From NCBI GenBank assembly GCA_016710325.1, contig JADJXK010000001.1:1364001-1428000 (forward strand): a DNA stretch of 64,000 nucleotides. The letters are read 5' to 3'. The notes below the pieces were generated by a model that saw only the letters and a list, made by a program, of their open reading frames with translations, had not been told where the DNA came from and did not search any database. This DNA is from Candidatus Leptofilum proximum. GTDB taxonomy: Bacteria; Chloroflexota; Anaerolineae; Promineifilales; Promineifilaceae. Position numbers and translations under genes: made by a program. Positions 58,368 through 64,000 of the stretch are shown in pieces; positions within the stretch are counted from its first letter, which is position 1, and each line of letters begins with the position of its first letter.

Positions 58368-58694
58368 TCACTGAAACATCTGTAAGGTAATAGAAGCATC
58401 AAAATAACGCCGGGCAGATGCCAAATTGGTGTACCCCAGTTTGTTAACTAACCCGATAACGAGATTATTGATAATAGAGATGGCTTGAGCCAGTGGCGGT
58501 TTGGAGATACGCGTCGCATCTTCTTGCAGCGTCACATCATGGCGATGATGAACGCCATTTTCAATCTGCCAATAGAAACGTGTCCAGGCTAAAACTTGAG
58601 CCGCATCCGCTTGGTGCGCCGCACAACTGGTTAAACCATACACAATTTCATGGCTTTCTACACCGGTGGTGAGCTGCTTGGTGTAGCGTTCCAA
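58368..58694 (-). pseudogene. ISAs1-type transposase, C-terminal fragment
   Basis: The frame reads VLAWTRFYWQIENGVHHRHD then VTLQEDATRIS, the DDE-type C-terminal motif (YWxIENxxHxxxDVTxxEDxxR) of ISAs1/IS4-like transposases. The N-terminal domain and catalytic start are missing. No intact ends are visible. Confidence 0.8.
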
Positions 58695-58767
58695 CAGTTC
58701 AGGTAAGTATGATCCCTAGGGGTTTATTTGGCAGAAAGAATGAAATGTTTTGGGAGGAAAACTGCGT

Positions 58768-59580
58768 TCAGAAGAAGTTGTGCTCAAGTTGATAAAAGGC
58801 TTGCCCCTGATTTAAAGCGAAATCGGTGACGGTATAGTTTTGGGCGAAGAGGTCGGTGAACAGCTGGCGGGTGTGCTGCCGCCACGCTCGCGCCAGCGGC
58901 ATATCCTGGGCTTTGATGGTGCGGATGTTGGCGGGGATTTGCACATAGTGGCGGTATTCGCTGGGGGATTTGGTTGTTTCGGGCGGACGGCCGTTCCCAT
59001 CCACCACATTCAAAATGAGATGCTCCGGTACGGCCGTTTCTCCCTCATCCATCCCCGCTAACCGTCTCTCCACGTGTGCACTGTTGATGTACCACTCCAC
59101 CTGGAAGCGGTCGCTGGGCAGCCCGGCGTTGATGCCCACAATCTCGCCGTACAGGTTGGGGATGTAGGTGCGGCACACCGCGCCCAGCTTGTGAATGTTG
59201 AGACGGGCGTTGGCCGTCTCCAGCGGATCATAGGTCCAGGTGATCAGGTCCAGCCCCTGCTGCTGCACCGCCTGCCGCTGGGCCAGCTTGAGCCGGGTGC
59301 CAATGCCCTGGCCCTGGAAGTCGGGATGTATACCCATCATGTGCGAGGCGTGTTTGAAACGGCCGCTGCCCATCAGCCCCACAAAGCCCGCCACAAACCC
59401 CACCAGCCGCTCGCCCGCATACGCGCCCAGCAGCACGCCGCCGTTTTTGTGGAAGGTCAGCAGCAGGTGGCCGGGCACCACCTCCAGGTTGTCGTCCATT
59501 TGCCAGGCGTCGATTTGCAGCTGCTCAACGGCCGTACACCCCGCCGCATCGGTAATCGGTTTAATTTCGATCGGTACCAT
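58768..59580 (-). CDS. GNAT-family N-acetyltransferase
   Basis: The 270 residues have the acetyl-CoA-binding core: HMMGIHPDFQGQGIGTRLKL (motif A, Q/RxxGxG/A) in the first half and a second domain that ends with AQNYTVTDFALNQGQAFYQL. The substrate is unknown. A fragment of a paralogue lies at 40361. No clear ribosome binding site; the ATG at 59580 is the natural start. Confidence 0.88.
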   Translation of the reverse strand: MVPIEIKPITDAAGCTAVEQLQIDAWQMDDNLEVVPGHLLLTFHKNGGVLLGAYAGERLVGFVAGFVGLMGSGRFKHASHMMGIHPDFQGQGIGTRLKLAQRQAVQQQGLDLITWTYDPLETANARLNIHKLGAVCRTYIPNLYGEIVGINAGLPSDRFQVEWYINSAHVERRLAGMDEGETAVPEHLILNVVDGNGRPPETTKSPSEYRHYVQIPANIRTIKAQDMPLARAWRQHTRQLFTDLFAQNYTVTDFALNQGQAFYQLEHNFF

Positions 59581-60033
59581 TGTTTTTTACCGCAGAGCAC
59601 GCCGAGGGCCCCGAGTTTTTATCCTATGAAAACAACTTTACGAAAATGCATAGAGTAAAAAGAAAATCTGTATCATCTGTGCAATCTGTGGATTTTCATT
59701 TGTGAGCGTGCATTTGCGTCCGCCGCGGTAAGCTTATCAGCCAAAAGCAACAGAAACAACAAGACCCCCTTGCGGGGGCCTTGCTGCGGAAGAGAAGAAG
59801 AGGAGAAGAAGGAAAGGGAAGGGGGTTGTGTACTTAACTGCCCTTAGCATACCTTTTTTCCGCTTCATTCTCTGTATTTTGCTTAACAAGCCAGCTATGC
59901 AGTTCAGTACGATGTGAAGGTTAACGGGTTCCATTTGGATGAATCATGGGAGATTGGAGATTAGAGATTGGAGACCGAGCTAATCTCCAATCTCCAATCT
60001 CAGAAGTTCGTTCCCTTTCGTTTGCCGCAGTTA
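59581..60033. other. Intergenic stretch with repeats, no gene
   Basis: No convincing gene is seen. The stretch holds a GACCCCCTT-GCGGGGGCCTT hairpin near 59763-59783 and the palindrome 59951-60000, with purine-rich GAAGAGAAGAAGAGGAGAAG between. These probably end the pyrCB transcript. A short frame at 59737-59934 is not protein-like. Confidence 0.6.
59951..60000. repeat. Stutter palindrome, GAGATTGGAGA type
   Basis: AGATTGGAGATTAGAGATTG-GAGA on the left mirrors TCTCCAATCTCCAATCT on the right. Same family as 23672-23722. It lies just downstream of pyrB. Confidence 0.8.
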
Positions 60034-61029
60034 TCACGCCCGGCCCAGCACCGCCGCCAGCAGCGCCATGCGGATGTACATGCCGTTGCGCACCTGGCGG
60101 AAGTAAGCCGCACGCGGGTCGGTGTCCACCGTGTCGTGAATTTCGCCGACGCGGGGCAGGGGATGCATCACCACCATCTTCTTTTTGGCCATGGCCATGA
60201 TTTCTGGGGTGATTTCGTAGTAATTTTTCACTTCCTCGTACTGGGCCAGGTCGGTGAAGCGCTCTTTTTGCACGCGGGTCACGTACAAAACGTCGGCATT
60301 TTCGATGACGTCGGCCACGTCGTGGGTTTCGCGCACGTTCAGGCCGGAATCGATCACCTCGTTCATCACCTTCAGCGGCAGGCGCAGGATTTCTGGGGCG
60401 ACAAAGCGCAGGCTGACGTTGTATTGCAGCAGCAGCTTGGTGAGGGAATGTACGGTACGGCCGTATCTTAAATCACCCACCATCGCCACCTTCAGCCCAT
60501 CCACCGTGCCCAGTTCCTCGCGGATGGTGAACAGGTCCAGCAGTGCCTGGGTGGGGTGCTCGCCCGGACCATCCCCCGCGTTGATGACGGGTACGCTGGC
60601 TGCCTCGGCCGCTTCCCGCGCGGAGCCAATTTCCGGATGGCGCAGCACAATCACGTCGGCGTACTGCTCCAGCACGCGAATGGTGTCCGCCAGCGTTTCG
60701 CCCTTGCTGATGGAGCTGAACTGCACGCCCTGGGTAATCGGGATGACGCTGCCGCCCAGACGCTCCATCGCGGCGATGAAGCTGGAGCTGGTGCGGGTGC
60801 TCGGCTCGTAAAACAGGCAGGCCAGCACCTTGCCCTTGAGTAAATCGGTGCCGCCAATGCGCTCGACCATCGCCCGCATTTCGCGGGCGCGGCCAAAAAT
60901 GTAGGACAATTTGTCCCGGTCAAACTGGGACACAGACAGGATATCGTGCCCCGTCAGCCCGTTGCTGTTGAGCGTGGGAATGCTCATTGCGTCAAAATCA
61001 AATAATGGTTCTAAAGTTTTCACTTGCAT
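60034..61029 (-). CDS. pyrB: Aspartate carbamoyltransferase
   Basis: The 331-residue enzyme joins carbamoyl phosphate and aspartate in pyrimidine synthesis. The carbamoyl-phosphate loop is FYEPSTRTSSSFIAAMERLGG, followed by VLRHPEIGSA, NAGDGPGEHPTQALLDLFTI and MVVMHPLPRVGEI. The C-terminal block DPRAAYFRQVRNGMYIRMAL closely recalls the ATCase domain of animal CAD. GAGGAGAAAC precedes the ATG at 61029. It follows pyrC and is probably in the same transcript. No pyrI gene is adjacent. Confidence 0.97.
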   Translation of the reverse strand: MQVKTLEPLFDFDAMSIPTLNSNGLTGHDILSVSQFDRDKLSYIFGRAREMRAMVERIGGTDLLKGKVLACLFYEPSTRTSSSFIAAMERLGGSVIPITQGVQFSSISKGETLADTIRVLEQYADVIVLRHPEIGSAREAAEAASVPVINAGDGPGEHPTQALLDLFTIREELGTVDGLKVAMVGDLRYGRTVHSLTKLLLQYNVSLRFVAPEILRLPLKVMNEVIDSGLNVRETHDVADVIENADVLYVTRVQKERFTDLAQYEEVKNYYEITPEIMAMAKKKMVVMHPLPRVGEIHDTVDTDPRAAYFRQVRNGMYIRMALLAAVLGRA

Positions 61030-61050
61030 GGTTTGTTTCTCCTCAAAAGG

Positions 61051-61114
61051 TAATTGGGTAACTGAGTAATTGGGTAATTGGCGAGGCAACTCAGTTGCAC
61101 AATTACTCAATTAC
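61051..61114. repeat. Stutter palindrome, TAATTGGGTAA type
   Basis: GTAACTGAGTAATTG pairs with CAATTACTCAATTAC (one mismatch), with further GGTAATTGGG units. Same family as 1615-1656 and 53631-53665. It lies between pyrC and pyrB. Confidence 0.8.
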
Positions 61115-61120
61115 AAATGC

Positions 61121-62179
61121 TTACGGTAACAATCTTCCACTGCCCGGTTTGGCCAGAATACGGCCGTCTTCAAAGACCACTTCCCCGCGCAGCACCACTT
61201 TTTGCACCTTCGCCAGCACCTCCGTGCCGTGGAACGGTGTCCAGCCGCATTTGCTCTGCACCATTTTGTTGGTGAGGGTGGTGGGGGTGAGCTGGACGGT
61301 AACGGCCGTATCCCGCTGTTCCGGCAGGTCAAAAATGCGCCGCGGATTGGTGTGCATCAGCTCGATGAGCCGTTCCGGGGTGAGGCGGTTTTGCTGAACG
61401 GCCGTCAGCATCAGCGGCAGCGATGTCTCCAGGCCAATGACCCCCGGCGGCGGCGTGGCCGACTGCTTTTCGGCCAGTGTGTGCGGCGCGTGGTCTGTGG
61501 CGATGCAGTCGACCGTTTCGTTGATGTGCTCCCACAGCGCGGCCACGTCCGACGGCGTACCCAGTAGCGGGCGCATGTCGCCCAGCGGCCCCAGCCGCGC
61601 CGCGTCCGCCTCGGTGAGGAAGAGGTGGTGCGGCGTCACCTCGCAGGTCACCGGCAGCCCGGCGGCCTTGGCCTGGGCAATCAGCTCAATTTCTTCGCGG
61701 CGGCTGATGTGGCAAAAATGGACCGGCCGGTTGTAGGCCGCGGCCAGGCCGATGCCCACGGCCACGCTCTGTTTCTCCGCGTGCATGGCAATCATTTTGT
61801 GGTGCGGCCAGTTGGCAAAACAGGCCGTGAGCGTGGGCACATCCTCCACGCGCAGCGGGCCAAAGGTGTCGTTGAGATAAATTTTGAGCGCGGCGGCTTG
61901 CGGCGCACAGTCTGGCAGCAGGTCGATCACCTTCGGGCTGGCCCCGGCAAAGAGGCCCACATCGCACAAAATGTCCTGGGCGGCTTGTGCGCGGGCGGCG
62001 GCCAGCACTTCCGGCGTGCTGAGCGGCGGACTGGTGTTGGGCATGCCCAAAATCATGGTGATGCCACCGGCCAGGGCTGCGGCCGTTCCCGTGCGGAAAT
62101 CTTCTTTATGCTCCCCACCCGGCACGCGCAGGTGCGTGTGCACATCGATCAGTCCGGGCAGGGTAATTGTTTCTGTCAT
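61121..62179 (-). CDS. pyrC: Dihydroorotase
   Basis: The 352-residue enzyme cyclises carbamoyl-aspartate. The metal motif LIDVHTHLRVPG, the Lys in AALKIYLNDTFGPL (carboxylated in the CAD type), AMHAEKQSV, HFCHISRREEI and CIATDHAPHT are present in order, as in CAD-type dihydroorotases. AAGGAGG lies just before the ATG at 62179. An attenuator and leader ORF lie upstream; pyrB lies downstream. Confidence 0.96.
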   Translation of the reverse strand: MTETITLPGLIDVHTHLRVPGGEHKEDFRTGTAAALAGGITMILGMPNTSPPLSTPEVLAAARAQAAQDILCDVGLFAGASPKVIDLLPDCAPQAAALKIYLNDTFGPLRVEDVPTLTACFANWPHHKMIAMHAEKQSVAVGIGLAAAYNRPVHFCHISRREEIELIAQAKAAGLPVTCEVTPHHLFLTEADAARLGPLGDMRPLLGTPSDVAALWEHINETVDCIATDHAPHTLAEKQSATPPPGVIGLETSLPLMLTAVQQNRLTPERLIELMHTNPRRIFDLPEQRDTAVTVQLTPTTLTNKMVQSKCGWTPFHGTEVLAKVQKVVLRGEVVFEDGRILAKPGSGRLLP

Positions 62180-62199
62180 GTGCCTCCTTTGTTGGTGAA

Positions 62200-62253
62200 G
62201 ATTGGGCCAATTTTGTTTGCGATGCGGCTTGTTTGTCTGAAATTGGCCCAATC
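62200..62253. repeat. Hairpin between attenuator and pyrC
   Basis: GATTGGGCCAATTT and AAATTGGCCCAATC (14 bases, perfect) flank 26 bases. It lies after the terminator at 62271 and before the pyrC ribosome binding site, in the leader of the pyr operon. Confidence 0.85.
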
Positions 62254-62266
62254 TCCCAACGCGTTT

Positions 62267-62369
62267 TGGCAAAAAAAAAGCCTAATCCAGAAGGATCAGG
62301 CTGTGAAAAGCAAATGATTGTTCGCCCAGGCGCTGCGATTTTGAGTTTCTTACCGGTTAGTTCAGGCAT
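62267..62369 (-). promoter_or_regulatory. Leader peptide region of the pyr operon
   Basis: A leader frame with GAGGAGA and an ATG at 62369 reads MPELTGKKLKIAAPGRTIIC, then passes through the terminator stem (QPDPSGLG) and its T-run (FFF). A short CGCC-TGG-GCG pause hairpin and a pyrimidine-rich CATTTGCTTTTC lie just before it. The frame continues beyond the pyrC start. The layout is that of UTP-sensitive, translation-coupled attenuation. Confidence 0.55.
62271..62302 (-). terminator. Attenuator-type terminator in the pyrC leader
   Basis: On the minus strand AGCCTGATCC-TTCT-GGATTAGGCT (10 base pairs, one G-U) is followed by nine T residues. It lies about 100 bases before pyrC and inside a leader reading frame that starts at 62369. 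Ribosomes on that frame would cross the stem, as in pyrBI attenuation of E. coli. Confidence 0.85.
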
Positions 62370-62492
62370 TGGTCTCCTCATCTATGTGCCGAATTTGCAC
62401 CGGGAGAAAATGGTAACACGGAACGGCCGTTTTGCCCAAAATTCTAATGCTTTGCCACAGAAGACACAGAGGGTGAGGAGAAGGTTTTGTTC

Positions 62493-63122
62493 TCAGTTGC
62501 TGAGCATGGGCGCCTTTTTAAGCCACTGATCCGCTCCGACCTGGTCCAGCATGAAGCGGGCAAAGTCGGCGCGGGCCAGTTGGGTGCCAGGACCCTGCCC
62601 GGCGTAACCGACTTTGATCTGGCCACTGCTGGGTTTATCGTGCAGGCGAGGGGCGCGGGCCAACATCCAGTCCAGGCCGCTGCTGCGAATGGCGGCCACC
62701 ATGCCCTGGCTGTCGGCCAGGACGTGCCGGGCAAACAGGCGCAGCGCCAGCCCAAACAGCTGCCCAATCAGCTGCGGCCGGTCGTTGGGATCGGCCACAC
62801 CTGCCCCGGTGGCGGCGATGAGGCGGCGCACCCCCGTCTTTTTCATGGCCGCGACGATGTGGGCCATACCGGTGGTTAACGGCCGTTCCGGCGTGTTGCT
62901 CGTCGGTCCCAGGGCGCTGAGCACGGCATCGGCACCCGCCACGGCCTGCTCGATCTTGGCGGCCTCGTGCATTTCGCCCTGAATGACGGTGAGGCGCGGT
63001 TCCTGCTGCTTCACCTTGGCCGGATTGCGCACGTAGATGGTGACCTCATGCCCGGCGGCCAGCGCCTGTTTGACCAATTCCTGCCCGGTGCCGCCCGTGG
63101 CACCAAAAATCGTTAACTTCAT
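62493..63122 (-). CDS. NAD(P)-binding SDR-fold protein (atypical)
   Basis: The 209-residue protein opens MKLTIFGATGGTGQELVKQA and follows the same plan as the gene at 3816 (ATGAGVADPN, DWMLARAPRLHD). It is an atypical short-chain dehydrogenase/NmrA-like member; catalytic YxxxK is not evident. Paralogue of 3816-4433. The start at 63122 is chosen because the motif begins there. Confidence 0.85.
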   Translation of the reverse strand: MKLTIFGATGGTGQELVKQALAAGHEVTIYVRNPAKVKQQEPRLTVIQGEMHEAAKIEQAVAGADAVLSALGPTSNTPERPLTTGMAHIVAAMKKTGVRRLIAATGAGVADPNDRPQLIGQLFGLALRLFARHVLADSQGMVAAIRSSGLDWMLARAPRLHDKPSSGQIKVGYAGQGPGTQLARADFARFMLDQVGADQWLKKAPMLSN

Positions 63123-63166
63123 GGTTTTGCCTCCACAATATTCCTTTGAATGGCTCATTAGAAGTG

Positions 63167-63234
63167 GACACTGATAAACGCTGATTTGCACAGATACAGG
63201 TAAAAATCAGTGTAAATCTGTGAAAATTAGTGTC
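63167..63234. repeat. Stutter palindrome, ACTGATAAACGCTGATTT type
   Basis: GACACT and AGTGTC frame repeats of CTGATTTGCACAGAT against ATCAGTGTAAATCTGTG. It lies between two same-direction genes and resembles 28566-28622. Confidence 0.7.
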
Positions 63235-63265
63235 CTATTCAAAAAGTGATTGACAGTCTGTTTGC

Positions 63266-64000
63266 CTACTGCCAGACTGGAGCATAGTCGGCAATGAACT
63301 GCTGCATGGAGATGGGTGGTCGGTTGAGGAGAACGGCCGTATCCGGCGTCACCGTCTCCGCCAGGCCAAAGCGGGTGGTCAGGTAGATGGCCGTCACCAC
63401 GGTCACGTAGCTCAGCGGGAAGCCGCGCCGCCACAGCCGCCAGGCAAACCGCAAAAAATGGGGATGGCTGTAGCCAATCGACCGGTTTAACGCCGTGGTC
63501 AGCAGTTTGGCCACGGTGCCATAATCTAGCGCCTCGCTGCCGGTGAGCGGGTACGCTTTGCCGTTATGGCCCGGTTCGGTGAGCGTCTTGGCGGCCACGG
63601 CGGCAATGTCGCGCACGTCGATAAACGCCGTTTTCCCGTCACCCGCCGGAATGAAGATGTCGTCGTTTTCGCTGATGTCCTGGCGATGGGTGGTGCTCAG
63701 GTTCTGCATGAAGAAGCCGCAGCGCAGCAGTGTGGTTGGCACGCCGCTTTCCGCCAGCAGCGCTTCCACCTTGGCGTGGGGTACAAAGCGGTTCTTCTCC
63801 GCGCCCAGCAGCGACAAAAAGACAATCTGCTGCACACCTGCCGCGGCAGCGTAATCAATGGCCGGTTTCATGTCGCGCCGGACCTGGGCAATGTGCGGCG
63901 GGCGCATCAAAAACAGGCGCGCCACTCCGGCAAAAGCATCGGGGAAGGTGGCGGGATCGGTAAAGTCAAAACGCACCCAGGCTACGCCTGCTGGCAGTCG
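63266..64000 (-). CDS. NmrA-like NAD(P)-binding protein (partial)
   Basis: The start lies past the window end. The 245 visible residues include RLFLMRPPHIAQV, IVFLSLLGAEKNRFVPHAKV and VPTTLLRCGFFMQNLS, typical of NmrA/NAD(P)-binding proteins that sense redox cofactors or reduce quinones. The C-terminal part has a hydrophobic segment (YVTVVTAIYLTTRFG). Next to it is another NAD(P)-binding protein, encoded in the same direction. Confidence 0.85.
   Translation of the reverse strand, partial: RLPAGVAWVRFDFTDPATFPDAFAGVARLFLMRPPHIAQVRRDMKPAIDYAAAAGVQQIVFLSLLGAEKNRFVPHAKVEALLAESGVPTTLLRCGFFMQNLSTTHRQDISENDDIFIPAGDGKTAFIDVRDIAAVAAKTLTEPGHNGKAYPLTGSEALDYGTVAKLLTTALNRSIGYSHPHFLRFAWRLWRRGFPLSYVTVVTAIYLTTRFGLAETVTPDTAVLLNRPPISMQQFIADYAPVWQ

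Noticed and set aside
59737..59934. 65-codon minus-strand frame before pyrB
   Set aside because: Composition follows the purine-rich tract and hairpin; no ribosome binding site and no protein-like pattern.

Overview
The window looks like a chromosomal segment of a Chloroflexota bacterium, probably an Anaerolineae-like lineage. This is an inference. It rests on the large set of NarL-type two-component systems, secreted beta-propeller-like proteins ending in a LYLP motif, GH144-type glucanase and HAAS/PadR genes, and a CAD-like pyrC-pyrB pair. No tRNA, rRNA, CRISPR array or phage was recognised. The whole window is dotted with the octamer palindrome ACGGCCGT, about 100 copies by hand count, in genes and between them, like the HIP1 element of cyanobacteria. 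Many gene borders carry inverted repeats whose arms are themselves short tandem repeats ('stutter palindromes').

Layout. 1-5.8 kb: end of a flavoprotein reductase, a coiled-coil protein with GWTEG repeats, membrane proteins, an MFS transporter, an SDR-fold protein, a DUF3307 protein and a lone receiver domain. 5.9-7.1 kb: a frameshifted IS110-type transposase. 7.2-9.7 kb: malic enzyme and a LuxR-type regulator. 10-14.3 kb: an island of small unknown genes on the minus strand, partly AT-rich. 14.5-25.4 kb (minus): a 14-repeat secreted protein broken by an amber codon, two sensor kinases around an ABC transporter, Hsp33 and glutaminyl-tRNA synthetase. 25.6-30.3 kb: small membrane proteins and a PadR regulator with an evident operator and leaderless promoter, followed by its HAAS-domain partner. 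30.4-39.7 kb: a phytoene-desaturase-like flavoprotein, a 7-repeat secreted protein, miaA, a YraN gene with an in-frame amber, a GT4 glycosyltransferase, a CinA-like protein, a cyclic-nucleotide-binding protein and an M19 dipeptidase. 40-43.8 kb: gene fragments, TfoX-N and DUF2461 proteins, a probable selenoprotein (TGA in a UxxC redox motif with a SECIS-like hairpin), a CDP-alcohol phosphatidyltransferase and a membrane hydrolase. 43.8-49.5 kb: a flavin-dependent halogenase-like protein, a mercuric-reductase-like flavoprotein with a TVP38/VTT protein, and a GH144-like glucanase. 49.7-58 kb: a TPR protein and the main system of the window. 58-64 kb: small proteins, a transposase scrap, a GNAT enzyme, pyrB, pyrC with a leader attenuator, and two NAD(P)-binding proteins.

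How genes work together. At 51.0-58.0 kb (all minus) a sensor kinase and response regulator sit upstream of rdhA (Tat-exported, two 4Fe-4S clusters), a small membrane anchor (rdhB-like), an FMN-binding polyferredoxin (rdhC/NosR-like), a small membrane protein and apbE, the FMN transferase expected to flavinylate the RdhC-like protein. This reads as a complete organohalide-respiration module with its own sensor and flavin-loading enzyme. A second unit, at 42.6-45.5 kb, couples a halogenase-like enzyme to lipid-type membrane proteins. pyrC and pyrB follow the DHOase-ATCase order of animal CAD and appear to be controlled by translation-coupled attenuation.
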